A DNA stretch of 64,000 nucleotides, from positions 8,405 through 72,404 of the forward strand of contig DKWV01000048.1 in NCBI GenBank assembly GCA_002491905.1, given 5' to 3'. Below, piece by piece: positions 25,886 through 33,287 of the stretch. The stretch comes from Lachnospiraceae bacterium UBA7143. GTDB taxonomy: Bacteria; Bacillota; Clostridia; Lachnospirales; Lachnospiraceae. The translations under genes and the position numbers were made by a program. Under the pieces are notes generated by a model. That model was not told where the DNA came from and did no database searches. It saw only the letters and a program-made list of their open reading frames with translations. Numbering within the stretch: position 1 is the first letter of the stretch; the number at the start of each line of letters is the position of its first letter.

Positions 25886-27640
25886 CTATCTTTCGCGGGA
25901 AATGGTGCCGTCCGCTACCCGGTACACCATATCGCACTTCTCAATCGTCTGCAGTCTGTGCGCTATAATAACAAGCGTCTTCCTACCGTGGAGCCTGTTG
26001 ATGGAATCCATGATAGCCGCCTCCGTCTCATTGTCGAGGGCGGAAGTTGCCTCATCCAGCACAAGCACCTCCGGGTCTTCATAGAGCGCCCGGGCAATGC
26101 TGATTCTCTGCCTCTGCCCGCCGGAAATACGGATGCCACGCTCGCCGATTCCGGTCTCCACCCCATCCGGCAGACTTTTTACAAACTCATCCAAAGCCGC
26201 CTCTTTCAAAGCGCGCCAAACCTTTTCGTCGTCAATCTCCTCCTCCGGCACACCGAAGGCAACGTTCTTTCGGATGGAATCGTCTATCATAAAAATAGTC
26301 TGCGGGATATAACCGATATTCTTAAGCCATGCGGCATAGTGGCCGTTTACGTCCGTGCCGTCCGCCAGAATCCGCCCGCTCTCCATCTGCAAAAGCCCCA
26401 GCAGTATATCCACAATCGTCGTTTTTCCCGCACCTGTAACGCCCACGATACCCACGGAAGATCCAATCGGAATCTCCATATCCGCATGATTGAAGATCAG
26501 CGTCTCCGTGTTCGGATATTTATAAGTGATATCCTCCAGCCGGATCAGTTTCTCCAGCGGGAGTTTTTCCACGCTCTGTCTCTGTTTATATGCTTCCGCA
26601 TCGTAGGTCACGCTGCCGTCATGGATCTCCTCCTGCAGATTATCGCTGACTCCCATAAAGAAAGGCTCGAAATAGGAGATCGAGGTCTGATAATTATTGA
26701 TCCTGTTCACACAGGGAAGCAGACGCATGGCCGCCGCCGCGAGAGCCGAGAGCTGCGGCAGAAGATCCTTCAACTGTGTCCCCTGCCCGATTGACAGGAC
26801 AAAATAGCCCACCATACCCGCGATGCATACCGTCTCAATCAAAAGTCTCGGGGTCGCGTTAAAGAGATTATATTTCTGCACAGAGTTGACATAGCCCGCC
26901 CCGCACTTGGCATATTCATTGATAAAATAGTTTTCTTTACAGGCGATCTTGATCTCCTTAATTCCCATCACCGACTGTTCGATCCATTTATACAGCCCAC
27001 TGTAATAATCCTGATTTTCCTGCCCAGCCTTAATCATAATGGGCTTAAGCACCTTTTTAATCACCAGAAGAAGTGCCACCATAAGCGCCGCCACCGTCAC
27101 GATCATCATCGCGTCAGAATAGAGAAAAAGCGCCACCACCAGACAGACAAAAACAATGCACTCGCTGAAAAGCTGCAGACAGCTTAAAATCAGACCATAC
27201 ATATTGTTGACGTCAGACGTGATATTCCGCTGAATGACTGACGTATCGGCGTTCAGATAATACTCGTAAGGGCGCTGCATAAAATTGATCATCATGCGTC
27301 TGGAAGTGGCAAACTGGTTCGTATATACAAACTTAAGCTGTGCCTTCTGCTGAAAGAAAAGGTACACATTTTTTATTATCGTCATTCCCACAAAGGAAAG
27401 CAGCAGAAACATGGCAAACTGCGCGTTGTTCTCCATCCCCAACGTCTCATAAACGGAAAAGAGAATCCTGCTTTCCGCAACCGCCTCCGGGTCCATCACC
27501 ACAGTCACAATGGGCACCAGCATGGAAACACCCAGACTTTCCAGCACGCCGCCGATCAGCATCATAATAATAAGCGCAACCATAGCACGCTTCTGCCTGC
27601 CATCCAGCAGAACATTCATTTTCTTCAAGATTTTCAGCAT
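25886..27640 (-). CDS. ABC exporter, PglK/MsbA-like lipid-linked oligosaccharide flippase
   Basis: A 584-residue half-transporter with an N-terminal six-helix domain (about 18-330) fused to an ATPase domain (365-584) with Walker A GVTGAGKTT (400-408), signature ISGGQ (505-509) and Walker B VLVLDE (525-530). The coupling-helix region and the degenerate first helix resemble PglK, which translocates undecaprenyl-diphosphate oligosaccharides. No Wzx (PST) flippase is visible in the window, so this is the leading candidate for moving the repeat unit. A candidate internal promoter lies upstream at 27730. Confidence 0.85.
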   Translation of the reverse strand: MLKILKKMNVLLDGRQKRAMVALIIMMLIGGVLESLGVSMLVPIVTVVMDPEAVAESRILFSVYETLGMENNAQFAMFLLLSFVGMTIIKNVYLFFQQKAQLKFVYTNQFATSRRMMINFMQRPYEYYLNADTSVIQRNITSDVNNMYGLILSCLQLFSECIVFVCLVVALFLYSDAMMIVTVAALMVALLLVIKKVLKPIMIKAGQENQDYYSGLYKWIEQSVMGIKEIKIACKENYFINEYAKCGAGYVNSVQKYNLFNATPRLLIETVCIAGMVGYFVLSIGQGTQLKDLLPQLSALAAAAMRLLPCVNRINNYQTSISYFEPFFMGVSDNLQEEIHDGSVTYDAEAYKQRQSVEKLPLEKLIRLEDITYKYPNTETLIFNHADMEIPIGSSVGIVGVTGAGKTTIVDILLGLLQMESGRILADGTDVNGHYAAWLKNIGYIPQTIFMIDDSIRKNVAFGVPEEEIDDEKVWRALKEAALDEFVKSLPDGVETGIGERGIRISGGQRQRISIARALYEDPEVLVLDEATSALDNETEAAIMDSINRLHGRKTLVIIAHRLQTIEKCDMVYRVADGTISRER

Positions 27641-27729
27641 ATTGTGTTTCCTTTTCTTCGCACAAAAGCGTACGGTTCACGCCCATTCCAGAAACGCGCA
27701 CGGCGGTCCCCGTCACTGCACTGTCTACC

Positions 27730-27758
27730 ATCTTACCACAAGAGCACCTTTCGCGCAA
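27730..27758 (-). promoter_or_regulatory. Candidate internal promoter upstream of the ABC flippase gene
   Basis: Minus strand TTGCGC (27758-27753), 17 bases, then TGG-TAAGAT (-10 at 27735-27730) within the string TGTGGTAAGAT, akin to the extended -10 sites at 16083 and 21572. It lies in a 137-base intergenic gap that otherwise shows nothing. Confidence 0.35.
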
Positions 27759-27777
27759 ATCTGCCAAAGCCGCACAT

Positions 27778-28848
27778 TCAGATCTCCTCATTCTGCCTAT
27801 GCAGCTTCGGATCCTCGTACTTGTCCATAAAATCCTCTCCCAGATAGACGATCTCCTCCGCGAAGCGGATATTTCTAACCACCGTAAAGACAGAAATTAC
27901 ACGTCGAAAAGTCAATCCCTCGATATAATTTAACACTTCCATCGGAAATTTCCGGTCGAGCACGATATGCTCCGAAAATTTTGCTTCATAATCCAACAGA
28001 TCCCTCGGATGGGGCTTAATCAAAATCACGGACTCCGCCCCTTCTATTTGACCATATAAGTCAATGCAATCCCTGAAAATCCGCTCACGCACCGAAAGCT
28101 CGCACAGCGGTTCCGTCAAAAGAAGAACATTATTCTTTCCCGTGGCAAGCTTTTCCTGTATCTCCTCTATATTGGCAATGAACAGCCGCACCAGAAGCGC
28201 CTTATCCTCCTTAGAAAGCGCATCCGCCAGCTCCTGTCTGGACTTTTCGATATATTTGGGACAGGGATAAGGCAGGACGGAGATATCGTTGACCTCCATA
28301 TCCAGACAATATTTTCCCCACCCGTTCTGAATGAATATGAGATTCAGAGAAGCCAGAAACGCTTTCAGCTTAAAATGTCCCCTGTTATCATAACGCGCGG
28401 TATCATATGTGCTGATGCAGTCCAGACCGTCCTCCAGCGCATGATAATGTATTTTTTTATAGCTCAGGTAATAGCCGATCGGATCAGAATCGCAGAACAC
28501 GTAAATATCTTTATATTCCTTAAAGTCCACCGGCACATAAGGCTCCTGCGCCTTTCCCAGAAGCTTCGTGTAACGGATGCGGGTCAGCAGATTTAAGAAA
28601 AGATTTCCCCGGTCCACATGATATTTCATAATCTCCGGGAAATTGACATCCTCTTTCTCATCGAACATATACACCGCCTCGAAGAGCCCGCAGACATCCG
28701 CCCGCTCCTGCAAATCCCCGAAATCGTTGGACATGGTGCTCATGACAAGAGTGGCATTTCCACGTTTTCCCCGTTCCAGATTCAGTTCTTTCAGACAAGC
28801 CACATACACGTGGTAATATGTGTGGCAGACGTAAATTCTATCTTTCAT
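27778..28848 (-). CDS. Sialyltransferase-like glycosyltransferase (GT52/polysialyltransferase type)
   Basis: A 356-residue soluble protein opening IYVCHTYYHVYVACLK, the start style of GT52 and polysialyltransferase-like enzymes. Two motifs shared by bacterial sialyltransferases are present: D/E-D/E-G as EDG (139-141) and HP in IKPHPRD (277-283). It should transfer a CMP-activated nonulosonic acid. The genes just upstream make CMP-pseudaminic acid, so pseudaminic acid is the expected donor sugar. I start at the ATG at 28848, where the family start lies; the longer frame runs into the ATP-grasp gene. Confidence 0.75.
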   Translation of the reverse strand: MKDRIYVCHTYYHVYVACLKELNLERGKRGNATLVMSTMSNDFGDLQERADVCGLFEAVYMFDEKEDVNFPEIMKYHVDRGNLFLNLLTRIRYTKLLGKAQEPYVPVDFKEYKDIYVFCDSDPIGYYLSYKKIHYHALEDGLDCISTYDTARYDNRGHFKLKAFLASLNLIFIQNGWGKYCLDMEVNDISVLPYPCPKYIEKSRQELADALSKEDKALLVRLFIANIEEIQEKLATGKNNVLLLTEPLCELSVRERIFRDCIDLYGQIEGAESVILIKPHPRDLLDYEAKFSEHIVLDRKFPMEVLNYIEGLTFRRVISVFTVVRNIRFAEEIVYLGEDFMDKYEDPKLHRQNEEI

Positions 28849-28894
28849 AATCCGTATTTCTTTCCTCATGGACAGCCACATACAAGAGAACTGC

Positions 28895-30235
28895 CTATTT
28901 CCCCGGCTCAACTTCCACACTGATCTGTGCTAATATCTGCCTCCCTAGTTCCATAGCCTGTTCCTGCGTCTCTCCCGTCGTGATCACATGTCCCAGCCTG
29001 TCATTGCTCGAACGCGTCCCCTGCACACGGTCTCCGGGCTTTTTATAGAGGCTGATTTCCTCCATGCCCGCCTGCCCATAAAGAGCATCCGGCACGGTTA
29101 TCCGGGTAAGCACGCCCTCCTGCTCCTGTCCGGCGTGAATAAAGTGAATCGCCGCGCCCCGGTTCCACTTCGGAGCCAAATCAGGTGCTTCTCCCGTCGC
29201 CAGAAGCACCGAGGCCCCCACCATATCAATACCTGTCGAAAGCGGCACCAGTTTTGACGTAATAAAATCACCGCCAAGCCTTGCCGCCAGTTCCACGATC
29301 TTCGGCCCTTCCTCCGTCACCTTAATCTCCACATGGGCAGGTGCATTTTCTATACCAATAGCTCTGACCGCCTGCGCTGCCACCTTCCGTATCTGCTCCT
29401 GTGTCCCCGCGTCAAGGCTGCTCGGCTCGCAGTGAGCCAGTTCCACAAAATAGGGAGGCGGTGTGATATACTTGTCCGTAATCGCAAGGATATGCGGTTC
29501 GCTGTCTATCACCATGATCTCCACGCTGACCTCCGCACCGTGCATGTACTCCTCCACCATCACCGTGCCGCCTCTGGCATTGCCAAGGCTGTAACGGTAG
29601 ACCTGTTCCTTTATCTCATCGTCAGAATCGTGGCCTGTCCGCATCGGATTCGCATGTCCTGCAGGCGCCTCGATCCCAATCGGCCGCTCTGCCCCATGCC
29701 CTGCCAAATCCAGAAGCACCACGCCCCGGCTCCCCGCATTATCCGCAGGCTTTACAATACAGTTCCCGCCCAGCTTATCCACCGCCTCCGAAAAGGCTGC
29801 ATAGTCCGCGGCCGCATAGTATTCTGGTATCGGCACGCCGTACTTATTTAAACGATCTCTCATTTTACTTTTTATGGTGGCGCAGAGCGCGTTCTCATAA
29901 GACAGATCCGGCCGCTTCCCCAGCTTTTCATTGACATAAGCCGCCGTCCGCACAGGACCGTCGCTGGTGGACGTAATCACCACGTCAGGCTGATAAATAA
30001 GTGCCTGTCGGTAAACTTCCTCCTGATCCAGAGTACTCACCACAAGCTTTATATCTGCCAATTCAAATCCCACCGCATACTCATTATAGTCCACGCAAAT
30101 GACCTGATAGCCTAATTCCTTTGCTTTTCTGATCGCCGGAACCTGCAGTTCACTTGCGCCCAGAATCATCATTTTTTTCTGCTTTTCTACCACTTCGCTT
30201 TTCTCCATCAAAATACTTTTCACACTAACCGCCAT
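28895..30235 (-). CDS. ATP-grasp ligase linked to the nonulosonic acid genes
   Basis: A 446-residue (or shorter) ATP-grasp protein with N-terminal Rossmann-like MMILGASELQVPAIRKA, ATP-binding IVKPADNAGSRGV (about 157-169), EEYMHGAEVSVE (about 225-236), and metal-binding VELAARLGGDF (about 313-323). The C-terminal 80 residues form a separate small domain. It lies between pseI and the sialyltransferase-like gene, suggesting it attaches a carboxylic acid or amino acid to the amino sugar. The start is unclear: no ribosome site precedes the ATG at 30235, and ATGs at 30208 and 30172 are possible. A polar insertion is visible at about residues 172-212. Confidence 0.75.
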   Translation of the reverse strand: MAVSVKSILMEKSEVVEKQKKMMILGASELQVPAIRKAKELGYQVICVDYNEYAVGFELADIKLVVSTLDQEEVYRQALIYQPDVVITSTSDGPVRTAAYVNEKLGKRPDLSYENALCATIKSKMRDRLNKYGVPIPEYYAAADYAAFSEAVDKLGGNCIVKPADNAGSRGVVLLDLAGHGAERPIGIEAPAGHANPMRTGHDSDDEIKEQVYRYSLGNARGGTVMVEEYMHGAEVSVEIMVIDSEPHILAITDKYITPPPYFVELAHCEPSSLDAGTQEQIRKVAAQAVRAIGIENAPAHVEIKVTEEGPKIVELAARLGGDFITSKLVPLSTGIDMVGASVLLATGEAPDLAPKWNRGAAIHFIHAGQEQEGVLTRITVPDALYGQAGMEEISLYKKPGDRVQGTRSSNDRLGHVITTGETQEQAMELGRQILAQISVEVEPGK

Positions 30236-30237
30236 GT

Positions 30238-30361
30238 CGCAGCATAGCTGCGCCCCAAATCAATGCGGAGAATGCCCGTTCTTTGGGCATTCTCCTGTGT
30301 GAGACTTAGTACTTCTCCACGAAACAGCCTCTGCTGTGAGTGGCTAGAAGTACTTCTCACA
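30238..30361 (-). other. Array of three hairpins between pseI and the ATP-grasp gene
   Basis: Reading the minus-strand RNA from the pseI stop: a long imperfect hairpin (30361-30298) with paired blocks of 7, 9, 4 and 5 bp around an AGAG loop; then an uninterrupted 11-bp hairpin with a 7-base loop (30295-30267); then a 6-bp hairpin CGCAGC-ATA-GCTGCG (30252-30238) three bases before the ATG at 30235. None is followed by a T-run, so these look like processing or attenuation structures, not simple terminators. Confidence 0.65.
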
Positions 30362-31417
30362 CTACTCTACATACTTCCAGTCCATCGGCGTCCCACGGGA
30401 AATATCGCATCGCGCCCGTTTTCCCAGCACCTCCTCATAGTACATAGGAGCCATACCGAATGCCGGCCGTATAGAACGCATATTTTTCTCTGTGAAAATA
30501 TCTCCCTTTTTCATATCTTCCGTCACAAACAGGGAACGCCCCTCCTCCCGGCTTTTCTCCTGCTTCTCCGTCAGGCAGTAGGTCACCTTGCCGAGCGCTT
30601 TCTCCACAATACGGATCTCGTCCACCATCTTTTTAAACTCTGCCGGCTCCATGGAAAAGGCTCCATCCGGCCCGCCGTCCGCCCTTGAAAGCGTGAAATG
30701 TTTTTCCACCATTCTCGCGCCGAGGGCTACCGATGCCACCGCCACGGCAGAACCCATGCTGTGATCGGAAAGTCCAGTCAGGCAGTCAAAAGTCTCAGCC
30801 ATATGGGAAATCACTTTAATATTCATATCCTCATAGGGCGTCGGATAAGTAGAAGTGCATTTCAGAAGAATAATCTGCTCATTTCCCTCCTCTCTGCACG
30901 TCTTCACCGCCCTCTCAATATCCTCCAGATGCGCAAGCCCTGTAGCCATGATCACAGGTTTTCCCCGCCTTGCAATCTTACGGATCAGGGGAATATCCCA
31001 AATCTCAGGGGAGGCAACCTTATAGGCAGGCATCCCCATCTCTTCCATAAAATCTACCGCAGTAAAATCAAAGGGGGAAGAAAAACAGTCCATTCCCAGA
31101 TCGTTTGCCAGCTTCATAAGCTTCGGCTGCCACTCCCAGGGCGTGTATGCCTCCCGAAACAGCTCGTAACATGTCATACCATCCCAGATCGTCCCCTGTG
31201 TAATCTGAAAATATTCGTTATCGCAGTCCATCGTGATGGTGTCAGCCGTGTAGGTCTGGAGCTTTACCGCATCCGCGCCCGCTTCCTTCGCCGCCCGGAT
31301 AATCGCCTCGGCCCTGTCATAGTCCTGTAAATGGTTGGCAGACATCTCTGCCACGATATAAGTGGGCTCGCCCTCCCCGACCCATCGATTACCGATCTTT
31401 ATTTTCTGCTGCGCCAT
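30362..31417 (-). CDS. pseI: Pseudaminic acid synthase
   Basis: A 351-residue NeuB-superfamily enzyme that condenses phosphoenolpyruvate with a six-carbon diacetamido sugar. The sequence has PseI-type segments: IVAEMSANH, DAVKLQTYTADTIT, the WDGMT/YTPWEWQ stretch, GLSDHSMGS and an SAF antifreeze-like C-terminal domain (about 285-351) with RSIRPAFGM. These favour pseudaminic over sialic or legionaminic acid synthase. I start at the ATG at 31417 (AAAGGA site), not the upstream TTG. It is downstream of pseF, and PseB, PseC and PseG genes are nearby. Confidence 0.92.
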   Translation of the reverse strand: MAQQKIKIGNRWVGEGEPTYIVAEMSANHLQDYDRAEAIIRAAKEAGADAVKLQTYTADTITMDCDNEYFQITQGTIWDGMTCYELFREAYTPWEWQPKLMKLANDLGMDCFSSPFDFTAVDFMEEMGMPAYKVASPEIWDIPLIRKIARRGKPVIMATGLAHLEDIERAVKTCREEGNEQIILLKCTSTYPTPYEDMNIKVISHMAETFDCLTGLSDHSMGSAVAVASVALGARMVEKHFTLSRADGGPDGAFSMEPAEFKKMVDEIRIVEKALGKVTYCLTEKQEKSREEGRSLFVTEDMKKGDIFTEKNMRSIRPAFGMAPMYYEEVLGKRARCDISRGTPMDWKYVE

Positions 31418-31477
31418 AAGTTCTTTCCTTTCCTTTGCCAACTATCCATTTTCTGCTTCACAACGCTGGTATGCATT

Positions 31478-32197
31478 TCATTCATCCGTCTGGGCACAGT
31501 TTTTCCGCATCAACCGAAATTTCATCTCCGCCAGAGCCAGATCCGACGGATTATCAACATCCTGCACCTCCGTCTCTGGCACGACAATCGGCAGATATCC
31601 GTCCGGCAGATCACCTTTACAGGCCAGATACCGCTTCACATGATAGCAGTAAAACTGCCCGCTGTCATGGTACACAGGCTCCAAATCCTGAGAACGCTTC
31701 ATAGCGTTTTCTGGATAACAGTACACAAGCTTTCCCTCCCGGATCGCCATGCCCCGCTGCGGCGGAAACGAATAGCGGACCACAGGCATCACCCCGGAGG
31801 CATCCTGCTCCACCAAAAGCTTCATGGCCTCTGTAAGCTTCCCGGCTGTCACAAAGGGCGCCGTCGGATAAATACATGCCATGTAATCAAAAAACTCGCC
31901 CCGCTCCTCAAAGTTACGCAGCACCTCCATGAGCACATCATCCGTGGTGGCGAAATCTCCCGACGTCTCCGCGCTTCTCATAAAGGGGACCGCCGCACCC
32001 GCATCCCTGGCAATCTGCGCAATTTCCTCATCGTCGGTGGAGACCATGACCTCACGGAAAATCCCGGACTGAAGCGCCGCCTCAATACCGTAGACCAACA
32101 TCGGCTTTCCCATAAACTTTTTTGTATTTTTCCCCGGGATCCGCTTGCTGCCGCCCCGGGCGGTGATGATTGCCACCGCATTGAGTTGTGTGTCCAT
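31478..32197 (-). CDS. pseF: Pseudaminic acid cytidylyltransferase
   Basis: A 239-residue CMP-sugar synthetase. The nucleotide-binding ARGGSKRIPGKN (13-24), VSTDDEEIA (52-60) and the segment PVVRYSFPPQRGM are typical of PseF rather than NeuA. It activates the PseI product with CTP to give CMP-pseudaminic acid, the donor for the sialyltransferase-like enzyme. It has a usable AAGGG site and lies 18 bases after the rpn-family gene. Confidence 0.92.
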   Translation of the reverse strand: MDTQLNAVAIITARGGSKRIPGKNTKKFMGKPMLVYGIEAALQSGIFREVMVSTDDEEIAQIARDAGAAVPFMRSAETSGDFATTDDVLMEVLRNFEERGEFFDYMACIYPTAPFVTAGKLTEAMKLLVEQDASGVMPVVRYSFPPQRGMAIREGKLVYCYPENAMKRSQDLEPVYHDSGQFYCYHVKRYLACKGDLPDGYLPIVVPETEVQDVDNPSDLALAEMKFRLMRKNCAQTDE

Positions 32198-32215
32198 TCT
32201 CGTTTTCCCTTTCCT

Positions 32216-33064
32216 CTATTTCCAGTACAATAAAAGTTTTTCCTCCGCTTCTTCCTTTGACAAAAAATACTTTTCAACAAGCACATCTGTCACATATGCT
32301 TTCGCCTGTCCGGCTTCCTGCAAAACTTCTATCATGCAGCGGATTCCTTGTTCTATTCCCTGTTCTATTCCCTGTTCTATTCCCTGTTCTATTCCAAGTT
32401 CCATGCCTTCCTCTAAGCCCTCGCTCCTCAAGGTTCGCTCGTATTTTTTCATGTCAAACTCTTCCAGCAGCATACCCAGCACCTCCGCACGGTTTTTTCT
32501 TAGAAACATTTCAAGAATCCCCTTTTCTATACAATAATCCACTGCTTCCGCCAACGCTGTTTCCACATGCTTCTCTTCAAGCATAAACTTTCTCGTGATA
32601 TCCACAAATTGCGCATACTCTTTCAGTACCCTGCATTTCTCCATCAGCAGACGGTTGTGCCCGTGGTTGATGTTAAGCATCCGCACATTCAGCTCCACAT
32701 CCGCCTTAGCTGTCTTATCATCAAAGGCATCCGAAAGCCGCAGTGTCTGCTCCTCCGGCATTTCCTTTGTCCCATTATAGAACACCACACATTTCGGTGT
32801 CGGCAGGGAAATCAGTCCCGCCAGCACAAAGGCCAAGTCGTTTTTCATCACCACATAAACAGCGCTTTCGATTGTCACAATCTCAAGCTGTGAGGCGTCC
32901 CTGTAGTCCGTTCCGTTCAATGCGTTATACAGCTGCAGGAGCGCCTCCCTGTCTTTCTCAAACAGGAAACGAAACAGTCTGTCCTTTACATTCCGCTGTA
33001 CCTTTGCCCCGCGCCCAAATCTCCAAATCTTTCGTAACTTCCATGCATGTCCTCTTTGTACCAT
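32216..33064 (-). CDS. Rpn-family PD-(D/E)XK nuclease/transposase-like protein with internal deletion
   Basis: A 282-residue protein matching the Lachnospiraceae Rpn-type family: VKDRLFRFLFEKDREALLQL (26-45), YNALNGTDY, LPTPKCVVFYNGT (87-99), LRLSDAF and LNINHGHN. In relatives as I recall them, about 60 residues carrying the LYEHQ nuclease motif lie between KND and LPTP; here KNDLAFVLAGLIS joins directly to LPTP (about residues 75-87). The nuclease core therefore looks incomplete and the protein may be inactive. The C-terminus has four tandem GIEQ units. It has its own strong promoter and a GGAAGGAGG site. Confidence 0.7.
   Translation of the reverse strand: MVQRGHAWKLRKIWRFGRGAKVQRNVKDRLFRFLFEKDREALLQLYNALNGTDYRDASQLEIVTIESAVYVVMKNDLAFVLAGLISLPTPKCVVFYNGTKEMPEEQTLRLSDAFDDKTAKADVELNVRMLNINHGHNRLLMEKCRVLKEYAQFVDITRKFMLEEKHVETALAEAVDYCIEKGILEMFLRKNRAEVLGMLLEEFDMKKYERTLRSEGLEEGMELGIEQGIEQGIEQGIEQGIRCMIEVLQEAGQAKAYVTDVLVEKYFLSKEEAEEKLLLYWK
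32349..32396. repeat. 12-bp tandem repeat, four copies, coding GIEQ
   Basis: Unit TGTTCTATTCCC on the plus strand, repeated four times with one change in the last copy. It encodes Gly-Ile-Glu-Gln repeats in frame in the rpn-like protein. Because the unit length is a multiple of three, copy-number change would keep the frame. Confidence 0.9.
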
Positions 33065-33065
33065 G

Positions 33066-33096
33066 CCTCCTCCTTCCTGTGTTCCGGCAGGAAAGG
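33066..33096 (-). promoter_or_regulatory. Leader hairpin overlapping the rpn ribosome site
   Basis: On the minus strand the purine-rich ribosome site (complement of 33066-33077) pairs in part with the pyrimidine segment complementary to 33088-33096 (CAGGAAAGG against CCTTCCTG, one bulge, 8-base loop). The start ATG at 33064 follows directly. This could mask translation initiation. Confidence 0.4.
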
Positions 33097-33226
33097 AAGC
33101 ATGCCTCCCACAAATGCATGTTCCAGTTTCTGCCGCATCTTCTGTTGTCTGTGTTTAAGAAAAATCCGACAGAAACTGTCCTGAAAGTGCTGAATGCACG
33201 TCTGTTAGAATTTCCCTGATGGATTT

Positions 33227-33255
33227 ATTGTATAGAATTATATGGTAAATGTCAA
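33227..33255 (-). promoter_or_regulatory. Near-consensus sigma-A promoter for rpn-pseF-pseI
   Basis: Minus strand TTGACA (33255-33250), 17-base spacer, TACAAT (33232-33227): only one mismatch to consensus. The predicted leader of about 155 bases holds a 12-bp inverted repeat (33124-33135 with 33167-33178) and the ribosome-site hairpin. It lies in the 223-base gap after the fused pseG gene. Confidence 0.75.
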
Positions 33256-33287
33256 TGGAACTTATGAGCGGAATAACGTTTATTCCG

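Noticed and set aside
3680..27640. Complete Campylobacter-type N-linked glycosylation system
   Set aside because: PglC-, PglE-, PglF- and PglK-like proteins exist, but no PglB oligosaccharyltransferase with the WWDYG motif is visible, so protein glycosylation is not supported.
30362..32197. NeuB/NeuA sialic acid synthesis
   Set aside because: The sequences have PseI- and PseF-type segments, and PseB, PseC and PseG genes are adjacent, while no NeuC-like UDP-GlcNAc 2-epimerase is present.
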